A stretch of 64,000 nt of DNA from Scolanthus callimorphus (taxonomy: Eukaryota; Cnidaria; Anthozoa; Actiniaria; Edwardsiidae), in NCBI GenBank assembly GCA_033964015.1, contig JAWWUD010000108.1:1-64000 (forward strand). Reading direction: 5' to 3'. The notes below the pieces were generated by a model. That model searched no databases, was not told the DNA's origin, and saw nothing but the letters and a program-made list of their open reading frames with translations. The translations under genes were made by a program, and so were the position numbers. Positions 1-12,472 of this stretch are shown here, in pieces. Numbering within the stretch: the first letter of the stretch is position 1; each line of letters opens with the position of its first letter.

Positions 1-38
<38 letters not shown>
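1..38. repeat. Poly-C tract at window edge
   Basis: An uninterrupted run of 38 C at the left edge; it may continue outside the window. A second run of 38 C lies at 34015-34052. The sequence just after it (39-240) contains GGAATTTCC-like blocks similar to the small inverted-repeat elements described elsewhere in the window, so it is probably the internal tract of such an element. Confidence 0.9.
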
Positions 39-283
39 ATGAATATAGAATTCCGGGCAGGTTAAAGAAATCCAGCTTCGAAAAACCCCCCTTGCAATCA
101 GAATTCGAGCTCTTAAACCCCCCCATCCCATCGGAATTTCCAAGTGCCGCCCATGGGGGGTACCTTTATTTTCTGGAATTGCCCGAATATTTTTGGGCCC
201 TTCCCAGGGTTCTATTTCTTCCCTCACCTTTTTGGCTCAGGCTATATGCTCATGAACATTAAACTATTTATTTATCACTGCAG
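39..283. other. Intron remnant with GGAATTTCC-type repeat
   Basis: Noncoding sequence upstream of the first visible CoA ligase exon. It carries short blocks such as GGAATTTCC and TTTTCTGGAATT that recur in the elements at 16706-16861 and 24303-24492. It ends in a pyrimidine-containing splice acceptor (CAG at 281-283). Confidence 0.45.
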
Positions 284-3200
284 GTTATGGACTGACAGAA
301 ACTAGCCCAGCATGTACGGTGTCCCTGCTGATGGCAGTAAATCCTCTTCTGTGGGAGTTCTTTTACCCAACTTGAAAGCTAAGGTATTACGGGAATCCTT
401 GCACTGGAAGTTTCTGCAGAAACCCATTCACATGGAAAAGCCGAATTTCCTTAGGAAATTCGGCTTTTCCATGTGAATGGGTTTCTGCAGAAACTTCATG
501 GCACGAGCAAGTGTTCAGAATTCACATGTTTATCTATGGGAAATCGGAACACTTCCCATTCTTAGCTTCTGCCATGGGAAATTTCTTTGATCTTGTCTTT
601 ATTTTTAAGAAAGCGATCAAAGATGTTGTTTGTTAAAACTGTTTCTTCTTTTTTGACATTTTAAAATACTTTAGGTGATCGATCTAAAAAGTGGAGCACT
701 TCTACCAGCAGGCATAGATGGGGAAATCTGTATTTCAGGACCAACTGTTATGAAAGGTACAGTGTAAGCTGCTTTAGCAATGCTCAGTATAATAATAATA
801 TAACAATAAAGTTGATGTTCGCGGGCATAAATATGTTTTGGGCCTTCACTCAGGCACTTTCTGACTTTAGCCCGAGCACAGCGAGGTTTTAAATAATTTA
901 CGGCCAAGAACATCAACTACATTACTATTATTGTAACTTCCGAGAGTATTGAGTACCAAAATGAGAATTTATGGCGACCATCATAACGCTGTTTAGAGCC
1001 CGCCAAGATGTTTATTAGAGCCCCGATAATACGCCACAATGCTCACCAAAGTTATTTTAATACATGTAGATAAATATTATTTACGGGCTGCGATTTGTCA
1101 GGCTGATTTCTTGATGTCGGTCCAAAATATTCTGTGACAACACAACTTTCCTCCAGGCAAATCAAATACCTGTACGTTGCATGGGTGTTTCCAGATTTTT
1201 GGAGGGGGGGGGGGGATGCGTTAAAAAAAACATTGCCATTAGGGCTACTATAACCTTGACTTATCACAAGGGGGGAGGGTCTGCCCTGGATCCCCACTGC
1301 TTCGCGGCAAAAATATAACCGGCGCGCCAAATCTCTGAGTGTTAAATCAACCATAACAAAGACATCTTGAAACAGCAAAACTCAGGTAATTTTATTAACG
1401 ATTCCTGGACAACGAATGCTTCTTTTTCCGACCCAGACATTAGGGGTGGACGACTTCCCTTTCTAGAGATGTTACTTGTTTCTGGTAAACACTGGTATCG
1501 GTTTAGTAAAAGCCATTATTACATGATTGACACCTTTTCTATTGTTATTCAAGACCCTTTATTTTACTTAAATCCCTATGAATTAATTACATTCTTAAAG
1601 AACGGGGAGGGTTTGAAGTTTCAGCAGGGAAGATTGGGGCTATTATTGAATAATTAGTTATAAATGACCCGCATTATAAATGCGCGGGTCTTTATGGAAC
1701 AATTGATTCTCATAAATGACCCGGCGCATTTATAATGAGGAGCAATTATGACTAATTAGACAAATAAAGCCCCACCCTTCCGATGCTGAAACACATTTAC
1801 AGCTAAATGATAAATACTACAAAATTGTTGCTAGGTTAAATTGAAAATAAATATATATTTGAACAAAAAAAATTACTAGCTTTAACTGAATAGTGTGTCT
1901 CTAAATTGCAAATTGGCAATTCTTTCTACTTTTCTACTAAATTTAACTATAATTAATATGGAATAAGTAGATGTTATAGGTAACCTTGCTAGCCGGTTCC
2001 ATTTCTGCTTCACGCTCAAACAAACTGTGAAAGAAATAGAAATAAAAATAATTTAGAACATTGAGCTCATAACAATACATTTGCACAACACATTTTAAAT
2101 TTCTTTCATCAATACATTTTACCAGTTTGTCAATTTAGGATGGACCTCGAACGTCGCAGCATCAACGGCACACAGGTCTAATACGTTCAAGTTAGTCATG
2201 CAATTTAAATTCACCTGGACCGGTCTACTTCAACTGTTATAATAAAACGAATTAGCTATAAATAAGAACTTTAGTTAAACTTACCATGTCGTTCTCAATC
2301 GCCAACTACAGGACACTTTGAAGTGTATTATCTCTTGAACAGCTTAAAACCACACAGTGAGTGCCGAGTTCTTCACGCGCATAATGCACCCTTTTAGTCT
2401 TGAGACCTCAAGCGTTGTTTTTTCCTCCGAAACTCGTTCTCAGACGCCAACTTAGAACTACTAGTTCAGCACTCAAGCACCGACTCCTACAAAATGACGA
2501 CCTAAAATCGCGAAAAAACAGGTGTTTTGATTTCTTTTGTTGTTTGGTACAAAAAGAAGTACTTCCATTGGTCGTTTAAAAATGAATGCATGAAAGCTAA
2601 AGGAACAATAGCCCCACACTTCTGTTTGTAGTCTCCCAACCACTCTAGGGATATATATTCTTTAATTTAATGTAACGGGGGCTTTAGAATGCAAACAAAT
2701 CTATTGTAAAAGGCACCTTCTCTGCAGTGAAATTGCCACGCAAAATACACGTTATTATGAGAAGTTGAAAAGAAAAAAGACATTCAAGGCATCACAGATT
2801 TCCCAGCCAACACTGACGACAATAGCTTTCAAAACATTTTTCATCCTTTTGTTCCGATACGACTTAAACCTCAGGGGATATCCCTCTACTGGAAAAAAAT
2901 AAAGATCCCTGGTTGATTTATATGGTAAAAATCGCTTATTTGACGAAGTATTTTCGATTTTTAATTGAAATGCGCTCCACCCGATAGTAAAATCACCTTA
3001 GATCATGTAATAAGTCAGTTAAATACCGAGGGCTGAGGCAATATGACATATAAATACCGAGGGCTTATATGTCATATTGCCGAAGACCGAGGTATTTTAC
3101 TCTTACTTAATCTCGGCCTTAACGGAAATTTTTGAAACTCTTTAGAGGTGGCGAACGGTTATTCGGATAATGCTGAATCTTGCAAAGTTGTTAGGGATTC

Positions 3201-6200
3201 TCGAATTTTATTCAAAGAAGAAGCTGAGGGTACAACACTGGACATCCTTAGAAGAGCTCTCAGGGGATCCATATTCGTCTGTTTAAGGAAAATAAAATCA
3301 GACGTGATGACGTGTATGCGCATGCGCAAACGGACATATACAAAAGAAACTCATTCTCATGTCCATAATTGCGTATTATTAGATGATGATGAATAAAACA
3401 TGTGTAACTGCACATGTGGCAACTGTGAGAAAGTTTTCTGCGTCATCATTAGAATAAAGAATCAACAACCTGTCCCACATGGATCTCCTACAAACACATC
3501 AGACCTATAAAGACGTTGGTGATGCATAATTAATAGTGTTGATTGTTCACTAACGGTACAAGGGGCGTCCTTATATGGTCTGGTGGCCGGGCGTACTCTC
3601 ACCCATAGGTATCTAGCTACTGAGCAATTCAACACCAGGATAGCGACTGTCAGGGCCGAAATCTCTGGCGTGGGCGTAAGAACCGTACGGTCGCCATACG
3701 ACGCTTCAGCTCTTTGTCTGGATGTATGGTCCTGTTTTTTTTTTTACCTTGAGTCGAGTAAATATGCTGAAGTGAAATGTTGAGCGAAAAGGACAGGCAA
3801 ATTAAATATGACTCACAAAATGCATAAATTTATTCCCACAATTTCCATTTAGTTTATTTACTTTATCGCAAATACTTTATCGCAAATAAAGTGCAAAAAT
3901 GGTTAACAAAATGCACATTTTGTTTTGAAATGCTAAAATATTTTGATAACATGGAGCTATATTATGGAAACTTTGGTTTTTGTTCATGCTCAAATTCTAT
4001 CAGGTTTTGGTCCAGCCCAATCAAGGAAAAATGCGTGCGGCTTGTTCAGTTTGTAAGCAGATTTGTGAATGGCTCCCGGAATTCGTCCAATCGGTATGAA
4101 TGAATGATACTTTATTTAACCACGAAAGTTACAACAGCTATTGGGCTGGTTTACATGTAAGTCGTGCATATAAATATATATATAATAATAATAAAAATAC
4201 AGGATAGAACTATTCTACAATAAAACTGACAATATATTAATATAATAATAAGAAAAATAGACTACCCGTTGTCGAGCAGAGTGACGGATTTTAACTTGTT
4301 CTTAAAGCTCTCAAATGATTGAGTTTGTCTCAAATCCTCTGGGAGACTGTTCCAATTTTGGCACCGCTAAAGGAGAAGCTCTTTTTAAAGATCCAGTGTT
4401 TGGGCGGGGCAATACAAATCTAGTACCTCCACCCCGTAAATTATATTTGTAGAGCTTCCCACCGTTTCAAATAACCCTGCAACACTCTCTGGTGCAGAGC
4501 TATTTTTAACTTTATGCATTGCCAATGCCTTTCGTTTTGCACGTCTTTCATCCAGTCTATCCCATTCCAGTAACCCCAGGACCAGGTTACAACTAGCTCT
4601 ATTATCTGTACCGAGAATGAGTCTGGCTGCCCTATTTTGAAATTTTTGCAGTTTGTCAGATAATGTTTTTCCAAGAGTATCCCAGACTTCGCAACAATAA
4701 TCTAAGTGAGTCTGTACAATAGAATTGTATATTGTGATTAATGAATCAGTGGGTACAAAAGTTCTAATTCTTTTCATTACACCTAGCCCTGAGTTCACCT
4801 TTTTAATGATATGGTCAATATGATTCTCCCAGTCAAGGTTATCGTCAATCACTACTCCAAGCATTTTGCTTTCTGTTACTTGCTTTATCACTTTTTCACC
4901 AATTCTCAAAGTGGGCTTCTGTTCTAGTTTGGCTAGGCGTTGCCTAGTGCAACTAGCATAAACTCGGTTTTAGCGACATTTAGATGCAATTTATTGGCCT
5001 TAAGCCAATGACTTATCTTTGCTAATTCTTGATTTGCTCTGATTTCTATGTCACTTTTATCTGAACCACTTAGAGTAACTGTGGTGTCGTCAGCAAAAAT
5101 GCTTGGAGTAGCTCCATCAATGCAATTTGGCAGATCATTTATAAAAATCAAAAACATGAGGGGGCCAAGGATCGACCCCTGAGGCACCCCACAAGTGATA
5201 GATCTTTCTGTCGACATTGCATTCATGACCTTGCACGAGTGCACCCTTCCGCATAGGTATGACTGCATTAAGGACAGTGATAAATCATCCATTCCACAAG
5301 CTTTCATTTTGCAAGAAGGATTTCATGGTTGACAGTATCGAAGGCTTTTTTAAGATCAAGGAATATAACAATATTAAACAAGCCCCGATCCATATTAACC
5401 AACCATGAATTAGTGGAGTCAAGTAATGCCGTCATAGTAGAATGCAATCGTCTAAAGCCATACTGCTTATTGGTTAACAAATTATTATCATTGAGATAAG
5501 CATAGAGTTGATTATATAGTATTCTCTCAAACACCTTGCTTATAACTGGCAATATTGATATTGGCCGATAATTCCCCAGGTCACTTCGTAAGCCCTCCTT
5601 AAATAGTGGACTGACACGAGCCTTCTTCCAATCACGTGGAAAAAAGCCTGAAGCAATAATAGAGTTAAAAATTAATGTCAGTGAGTCTGAGATGGCTGGA
5701 GCAGCAAATTTTAATAGTTTTGCAGAGATCCCGTCCAGACCAATAGCCTTGGAGCCCGATAACTGCTCCAGGAGCCTGGATACTTTTGCCGCATTTGTGA
5801 AGGTGAAACTAAAGCGGCTAGCAACTCTAGGGAGATAATCCTCAAAATTGTGCCCATTTGGGGAATCATCTAAAGATGCCTCCAATAGGGCCAATTTCTA
5901 CAAAAAACTTATTAAGATGGTCTGCAATTTCGGCAGGTGTTGTTATGGAATGGCCATCAACCTTAATTTCATCGGAGAGGTCCTAAGGCGGATAGTTGGA
6001 AAAACAGTCTCCAGCTTCTTAAAGGAGGATATCAAAGAAGCAGCGGGACCCCTACAGGTTTGTGCGGGTCATAGTGCGGGAGCGGAGGCTGCGATACATG
6101 CGATGAGCCAGGTGTTCGAGGAGGATGGAACAGATGGGATTTTGCTGATTGACGCCAGCAACGCCTTTAACCAAAGGAATAGATCTGCAGCTCTGCATAA

Positions 6201-9200
6201 TATCCAGATATTGTGCAAGGAAATGGCGCTTTATAATTAACACCTACAGAAGCCCGTCCAGACTCTTTATTTGCGGTGGAGGTGAGATACTCTCACAGGA
6301 GGGCACGACACAGGGTGACCCCTAGCGATGGCGTGGTACTCGGTAAATACATCAGTACTTATTCATTACTTGAGAGCGCACCCCAGGGGTTAAACAAGCT
6401 TGGCTTGCGGATGATTCTGCGGGAGGAGGACGAATTGCATCGTTATACAGCTGGTACAAGCTATTGAGTCAGGAGGGGGAGAAACACGGTTATCTCGTAA
6501 ACGGGAAAAAGAGTTGGATAATTGTCAAGTCAGAAGAACTTGCAGCTGAAGCAGAGAGGGTGTTCGGGGATGAAGTCAATATCACGACGGAAGGTCAGCG
6601 CCATCTAGGAGCGGTTATAGGGTCTCAAGAGTACAAAGACCAGTACTGCGAAGAGAAGGTACATCAATGGAAAAGGGAAATTGAAACACTCTCGGAAATT
6701 GCAAAGAATCAGCCCCATGCAGCCTATATAGCTTTCACGAAAGGGTACAAGTCTAAGTTTACTTACTCCATGCGCACAATAGAGTCATTTGAGGACTATG
6801 TCGATCCAGTTGAAGAGGTGATAGCTGATTTACTTCTCCCAACATTGTTTGGCCAGTCGGAGCCTCTACCAGATGAAGTGCGCCAACTTGTAACTTTGAC
6901 AATGCTCAAGGGGGACTGGGTATGCCGGACTTGATATCTGAAGCGCCTCAACAGTTTGCTGCTTCCACATCTATAACGACCTATCACGTGGATTCTATCA
7001 CAGCTCAAAGTATTTTTATGGCGACAGGTGAGAGATCCACAGAGGAGCTGAAACGCCATCAACAGTCACTTAAGGCGGAGCGCGCCAAGGAGAAAATGCA
7101 AACCATTGACTCTACGCTTTCACCAGGTTTGCTTCGGTTAGTCAATCAGTCAAGAGATAAGGGTGCAAGCTCATGGCTTAATGCTATGCCCCTCGTTGAC
7201 CAAGGTCTAGCCTTAATAAGCTGCGCCTTCGATACTGTCTGCCCCTTGCTGACCTCCCTAGCCAATGCGTCTGTGGGGAGAAATTCGACGTGACTCACGC
7301 CCTCTCATGCAAAAGGGTGGATTTATAGCACAGAGGCATGATGGGGTGCGCAACCTACTAACTTCACTTATGAACAAGGTCTGCAATAATGTTGAAGTCG
7401 AGCCACGCCTACAACCCCTAGATAACGAGCGGCTACATCTGAAGAGCGCGGTAACGAGCTCAGAGGCAGGGTTAGATATCAAGGCAAGTAGATTCTGGGC
7501 CAGAGGAGTTACAGCATTTTTCGATGTCGGAGTGACGCATGTTAACTCCAGGTGATACCGGATGAAGACTACTTCAGAGGTATTCAAAGATGAAGAAGAG
7601 AAGAAGAAAAGAAAATACCAGCAACGAGTTCTCGACGTTGAGATGGGGTCATTCACACCTTTGGTCTTCGGAACGAATGGCGGGATGGGATCTGAGTGCA
7701 TGCGCTTTCTTAAAGAGCTAGCAAACAATATCGCGCTAAAAAACGACGAGCCATATCACGTTGTTATAACATGGCTAAGAACAATCATCTCTTTCGAACT
7801 TTTGAGATCAGTCCATGCCTGTATTAGAGGGTCCAGAGTGCCCTTTCATAACTTAGGGGACGATGACTGCCGAGTAAATGTTAGTAATGCGGGCATTTAA
7901 AGATACAGCCCCTTTTTTACGCGTTGCCCTTGCCTGTACATTTTTATAATTTTTTCATAGTTTGCCATTCTTATTTTATAACAGAGTTTTGTAAATATTT
8001 TAGATTTAGAATTTTCCTTACATTTATTGTTATATATTGTAATTATTATTATTGTTTTTATCTATTTTGAATAAAGTATTACATCGGTAATTTTTATTAA
8101 AAGGAAATCATACGACTTTTCGCGTTCAATTTCGAATTTATTTACACTCGTGAGTTTTTCAAAAAGCTCAAATTTTGACACTTTTTGAAAAACCCACTCG
8201 TGCAAATAAATTCCAAATTGAACTCGAAGTCGTATGATTTCCTATACTTATTGTCATAAATGTCAGTGTGCTACATCCGATTTTTACCTTTCAAAACTTC
8301 ATAATCTGGCTTTTATAAAGAAATGTATGGGCAAATACGTCAAGTCAAAGCTGGACGGGCATCTCAGCCAGTACAAAATAATAATTAAATAGCTAGGCGT
8401 GCAAAGATTCCCTTGCACTTTCTCATTCCACCAACGTTTACTTTTTACCGAGGTTCGGATATTCGTCTATTTCGGCTCGCTTTGTTTGCATTCATCAGCA
8501 TGCGTGGACTAGTGGCAAGTCTACATTAGCTGTCTCCATTTGCTGTTGTGCCGCTCCCCGTAAAAAATTAAATGACATCGCAGAGCATATTTTTGTTTTT
8601 TGCTTTTCCTTTATTTATTTTCGTCGGAAAATTAAAAACTTACGGTTTTCAATTTGTTAAGGTTATTTTAACAAACCGGAGGCCACGGCGCAAACTATTG
8701 ACAGTGAGGGTTGGCTTCACACGGGAGATGTCGGGCATTATGATGAAGACGGGCACTTCTACGTCGTGGACAGAATTAAAGAGCTCATCAAGTACAAGGG
8801 CTTCCAGGTACGGCCTCGTTTATAGCCTTATTAAGGTGTCTATGTGGCAAAAATGACGTAAGTAAAATTTTAAAAACATGAGGTCAGATTTTCATAGGTG
8901 AGATAAAAATACTTACCATACTGACGAATGGATTGTTTCATCAAGAGGCCTGTAGCGCAAAATACTAACCATAAACATTCAGTATACCGGTTTTGTTTAC
9001 GTTACAGGTTCCGCCAGCGGAACTTGAAGATCTACTGCTGTCCCATCCCAGCATAACCGACGCCGCTGTGATAGGCGTCCCTGACGAAAAGCAGGCGAAC
9101 TCCCCAAGGCGGTTATCGTAACTTCTGGAGAACTTACCGAGAGAGAGGTGCAAGAGTTCGTGGCGCAAAGAGTGGCGGCACACAAGAAGCTCCGAGGAGG

Positions 9201-9422
9201 AGTAGAATTCGCGAAGAGTGTACCTAAAATGCCAGCGGTAAAATTATGAGGCGGCTACTGAGAGATCGGAGAGAGAACGTGTTAAGAAATTACCGCGTCA
9301 CAAACTATAAAGACTGGGGCAAACTGCCCGTGGTGTACCGTGTTCACGGTTTTATTCGGAGGAAATTGTCACATTTCAAGAAAAGTATTCTAGCGCTAAC
9401 GTATACTTGCAAACAAAAGTAG
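284..9422 (+). CDS. Acyl-CoA ligase, 4-coumarate-CoA ligase type (3' exons, frameshifted)
   Basis: C-terminal half of an adenylate-forming (ANL) acyl-CoA ligase, which would activate a carboxylic acid with ATP and load it onto CoA. Exons are 284-383, 675-756, 8662-8807 and 9008 onward; all have GT-AG borders and fitting phases. Visible motifs in order are YGLTETSPA (adenylate motif), GWLHTGDVG, the hinge-region [22 protein letters not shown] and PKMPA before a GKI-like catalytic lysine. The 5' exons lie left of the window. The frame breaks three times, each explained by one missing base in a short homopolymer: near 325 (CCC), near 9090 (AAAA) and near 9240 (GG). The last break falls at the G before the catalytic lysine. 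The end is uncertain; 9422 is the stop in the restored frame. Substrate cannot be told. It may be a real gene with sequencing errors or a pseudogene. Confidence 0.82.
407..497. repeat. Near-perfect 91-bp palindrome
   Basis: Two arms of about 44 bp around a 3-bp centre (TTA), just after the first CoA ligase exon. The arm starts GAAGTTTCTGCAGAAACCC. Related sequence (CCATG…GGTCTCTGCAGAAA, GTGTTCGGATTTCCC) recurs at 46765-46895, and a short piece lies at 41595-41636, so this is a dispersed fold-back family. Confidence 0.85.
3021..3097. repeat. Palindromic element
   Basis: Arms AAATACCGAGGGCTGAGGCA and its complement near 3075-3097, with a few mismatches. The centre repeats the arm start once more, so one arm is partly duplicated. 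Confidence 0.7.
3555..3670 (+). repeat. Dispersed repeat, copy 1
   Basis: Shares TATGGTCTGGTGG, GGGCGT, TCACCC, TAGGTA and GCGACTGTCAGGGCCGAAAT in the same order with 14555-14665, 11 kb away in the same orientation. No tRNA-type promoter boxes are clear, so I leave the family unnamed. Confidence 0.7.
4096..5985 (-). mobile_element. CR1/Jockey-type non-LTR retrotransposon, 5'-truncated and dead
   Basis: The minus strand encodes most of a LINE reverse transcriptase in three main frames (about 5894-5304, 5307-4933 and 4909-4385, then decayed coding to about 4262). Motifs in order: [52 protein letters not shown] (the catalytic xADD box), [11 protein letters not shown] and a C-terminal [14 protein letters not shown] helix. 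Frameshifts lie near 5305 and 4945, and a TAG at about 5910 interrupts the N-terminal part (NKFL*). Coding similarity stops abruptly near 5985, so the 5' end, including any endonuclease, is missing. The 3' end carries TTAAATAAAG and a short (ATTC)n tail at 4096-4107. It is inserted in the CoA ligase intron, antisense to that gene. Confidence 0.88.
5983..8098 (+). mobile_element. Non-LTR retrotransposon with C-terminal restriction-like endonuclease, dead
   Basis: Reverse transcriptase remains on the plus strand, 5'-truncated at about 5983 ([11 protein letters not shown]). Motifs: [20 protein letters not shown] (catalytic A box), [12 protein letters not shown], a WLADD box, [14 protein letters not shown] and [12 protein letters not shown], in several frames (5983-6240, 6276-6470, 6464-6934, 6922-7293, 7265-7900). 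The C-terminal part shows a cysteine/histidine motif ([15 protein letters not shown]) followed by FFDVGV and an [20 protein letters not shown] block. That order, zinc knuckle then PD-(D/E)XK-like domain, is that of LINEs with a restriction-like endonuclease. A TGA at 7553-7555 interrupts the last part. An AATAAA at about 8070 marks the 3' end. The clade is not assigned with confidence. Confidence 0.82.
8102..8243. repeat. Palindromic element (142 bp)
   Basis: Ends AGGAAATCATACGACT and AGTCGTATGATTTCCT are exact inverted repeats; the arms stay similar to a centre near 8175. It directly abuts the 3' end of the retrotransposon at 5983-8098. Confidence 0.85.
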
Positions 9423-9582
9423 TTCCGCCCCGGGACCGCGCGCCTCAAAATTGCAAGATGGCGCCCGATCATCGAACGGACCGGGTTTTCCGCGATAAAA
9501 ACACCCAGTACCGCCTGCAAGCAGGCTAAGTGTAGATTCATAGGAGAGATATTTCAAAATTGAATTTCACGGTCGAAAAAGG

Positions 9583-10216
9583 CTCTCTTTTTTTCTTTAA
9601 TAATCTTTATTAATTTTGATCAATATCCCACCCTACATATTTTACATAACTAGACACATGTACAACACTAAAAAGGAAAAAAAAACTATATATACATAGC
9701 AGTGACTGACATTAGTAATAGTTAATAAGTTTTCCACATTTCAAGTTGAGAAGGTCAAAAGAAGGCCAGTAATTTCTCCCATTTCGTAAGGTGTTGATAC
9801 ATTTTATCAAGATTTTGTGCGGTTTTTCTTTCAATGCGCTCGTAGTGAGCCATAAAGCCAATGAAAGTAGTCAGTGATGGAATTCTGTAAGAAGGTCTTG
9901 ATTTGTAAAGAAATAGCTTATAAAGTAATATTATAAAATTTACCAATGTTGAATTGTAATAAGTCTTTTCAACCCCTAATAGAATATATGACACTTCTAG
10001 TGGGGGAAGGTTTACTTGGGCTTTTTCTGACAACCATGAGCGAATTTGCAGGTAAAGGTTTTTAGATTCAATGCAGTTTACGAAAAGATGATCTACAGTT
10101 TCAAGTTGGGTCAAGCAAAAAGAGCACCTGGGGGTGTCGACCAATTTAAATTTGAACAGTGAATTATTAAGATATAAGATATTGTTTAAGACTTTGTACT
10201 GAAAGCTACGGAGGTA
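9583..10216 (-). mobile_element. L1/Tx1-like LINE, C-terminal part (3' half of a split copy)
   Basis: The minus strand encodes the C-terminal zinc-knuckle region of an L1-like ORF2: LRSFQYKVLNNILYLN, then a CCHC-type CSFC…VDHLFVNC, then about 100 further residues to a stop at 9755. The 3' end shows AATAAAG and an A-rich stretch near 9583-9610. The coding sequence continues in the same frame at 13001 across the inserted transposon (STID/TYLRSF). Confidence 0.83.
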
Positions 10217-10238
10217 GGTATAGGCCTACTCCGGGTCC

Positions 10239-10292
10239 TAAAGTCGCCTATAGTCGCCTGAAGTCGCCTATAGTCCCCTATAGTCGCCCAAA
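10239..10292. repeat. Left subterminal TAGTCGCC repeats
   Basis: Five or six directly repeated, roughly 10-bp units of the form (A/T)AAGTCGCC or TATAGTCGCC just inside the left terminal repeat. Such arrays are commonly transposase-binding sites in DNA transposons; that role is inferred. Confidence 0.75.
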
Positions 10293-10344
10293 ATTGCTCA
10301 TGGTTTTTTCACTATTGCCAGCCAAAGCTGCTCAAGGCTGTCTC

Positions 10345-10487
10345 CCCCACATAAGGGTGTAGAAAAGTGACCCTCGAACCCCTCTGGAATTTCCAGAAAA
10401 GATCAGATAATTGACCCCCACCTCTCCAGGATTTCAAATGCCCTTCCGTTGGGAGGGGGGGGGGATATTTTCTGGAACCACACAATG
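10345..10487. repeat. GGAATTTCC-type element, degraded copy
   Basis: Carries CTCTGGAATTTCCAG and ends GATATTTTCTGGAACCACAC, matching the right part of the better copy at 16706-16861. Nested in the 2.78-kb transposon. Confidence 0.6.
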
Positions 10488-11983
10488 GCCTATTCTTGGA
10501 TAAAAACTCACCTATTGGGCAAGAACAGAAATTTCAGGAGGAAAATGATTGTGAGAATAGCCAATAATAGAACATTTTGGGACAAGAACAAGAAAGCAAG
10601 AAAGGGCAATAAAGGCAAAACAAGGTGAAAAAAGAACAGATTTGGCAAGCCAAACATGGAATATGGTACAAAAGCATCCATTTATTTATTTTTTCAAGAT
10701 ACAAACTTATTCTTGTATTCTTGAATGTAATATGTAATTATGTAAATCACAGTGGTGAAAAAATAATATTAGCCTTAGCATGATTAAGCACATCCAGGGC
10801 TGGATGTTAAAATAATACCTGAAACTTGATGGAAAAAAATATCACTTTGCTTATAATTCTCCAGATTGATCACAACTCGTTTTTGGTAAGAATACAATTT
10901 GTCAACATTAGAACCTTATTTGTTATGCAAAACTGAACACAAATGAAACTAAAAATACCCTTTCTCATGGTTTCAAGATATAATAACTCCTTTACCTACT
11001 AATTTCCAAGAGCAAAATATCTAGTGCTTATAAAAAACAGAGTTGGACTATCATCTGGAAACAAAATGGTAGCTACTCCGACTATATCCCTCCCATTGTA
11101 GATAACCGTTCAATAGGAGAGGTGCAAACATTTTCTTCAGTAGATTCTTCATCTCTATATATTCAACAGAATTTAATACAGTCTTCCAATCATGCCTTAT
11201 GATTTTTGACACTGTAAAAACGTATTACGTGCAAGGAAAGAGTCAATGAGCAAGGAAAGCGTTAAAAGACTAAGAAGCTTTGTACAAAGCTTCCGAATTG
11301 ATCTGCTAAAACAGGAATATTCACAACGGCGGCCCTACTTCTTTGGCTAAACTTTCTAATGCTTGTAATAAAATGCTGTATTTCCTGTATTCCAACCAAT
11401 AGCTTAGCAAAATGAACTTTATCAACATACTATCTTCTATTTGACAAATCAATACCTTATCATGATTTCCAGAAGGTCCTACGCTGTAAATGCATCAAAA
11501 ATCAAGGACCATATCCTTGTTTTTCGTATAAAATCCATCATGGCGGCATGCACGGTCTGTTTTGACGGGTTGCCTGTGGAAGCGAGAACACAGCCAAACT
11601 ACCCAGGGTGTTCTGGGTAATATTCAACATGGCGATTCTATCGTTCGAGATTTGGACTTGGAACACAAGGTTGGATTATATTCCTTGGATGTGTAGTTTT
11701 TTGGAGACATTTAATTCACAAATTTAGGAGTTCAATTAATCAGTACATCAGATTGAAATTGTAAAAAGTGGATTCATTTGCTTGCCAAATGCAGTCAGCA
11801 AATATGTTTACTACCGGCAAACTGTCAAGCCAGAGTCAGGGATCCCATGTATTAACTTAAATATGTACAAAAGGTCAGTTTCTTGTAGACTAACTTCTAA
11901 TTGAAAAGGATTCTTGATTTGTTTCGTCAAGAAATATTTTGATAGTACATAGTAACAATATTTGCATAGGCTATAAAAAACAT

Positions 11984-12126
11984 TGTGTGATTCCAGAAAT
12001 TATCCATAGCTTCCATTGAAGGGTTTGTGATATGACCTCTCCCCTAGAAAAAATGCAGTGATTGTATTGGAAATAAAATCCTGCCAGTCCTCTGGAATTT
12101 CCAGATTTTTTTCAGGAATCACATAC
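11984..12126. repeat. Fold-back element with TGTGTGATTCC ends
   Basis: Starts TGTGTGATTCCAGAAATTA and ends with the inverted TTTCAGGAATCACA. It contains CTCTGGAATTTCCAG. Same family as 24303-24492 and 25477-25642. Nested in the 2.78-kb transposon. Confidence 0.7.
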
Positions 12127-12157
12127 TCATACTGTGTCTACATAAGTAGAAAGCACT

Positions 12158-12472
12158 TGATTGGGCTTTTCCATTTTATATCCATTACCCCCTATCGAGG
12201 AACCTGGAATTTCCACAGGGGTCATTGTGTTTGACCCTGGAATTTCCACAGGGTCATTCATTTTATCTCAGAATTACCACAGGGTATGCATTCGAAACTT
12301 TGCAATTTCCACAGGTGCACAAGAGAAAGAGGTATTTTTCGACAGGGGTTGCTTAAAATTTCCATAGGGGTTATACAGGAGCCTGGAATTTCCACAGGGG
12401 TAGAGTTCCTCGATAGGGGGGGGGGGGGGGTAGGGGGTATGACTACTTTTTGGAACAGCCCATTGCAAATGA
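12158..12472. repeat. Element with repeated CTGGAATTTCCACAGGG motif
   Basis: At least six versions of (T)GGAATTTCCACAGGG occur in direct orientation, followed by a G-run at 12417-12430. Related to 62452-62770, where the same motif is in the opposite orientation, and more distantly to 54766-55072. Nested in the 2.78-kb transposon. Confidence 0.7.

Larger units (their letters stand above)
757..4095. other. 5' part of a 7.9-kb CoA ligase intron
   Basis: No convincing exon. It holds a short inverted pair GTTGATGTTC/GAACATCAAC (812-919), a small hairpin with CGCATTATAAATGCG (1670-1690), the palindrome at 3021-3097 and the repeat at 3555-3670. Open frames here are short and lack homology that I recognise. 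Confidence 0.5.

Noticed and set aside
7258..7728. 156-codon minus-strand frame
   Set aside because: Shadow of the plus-strand retrotransposon, which shows the recognisable motifs.
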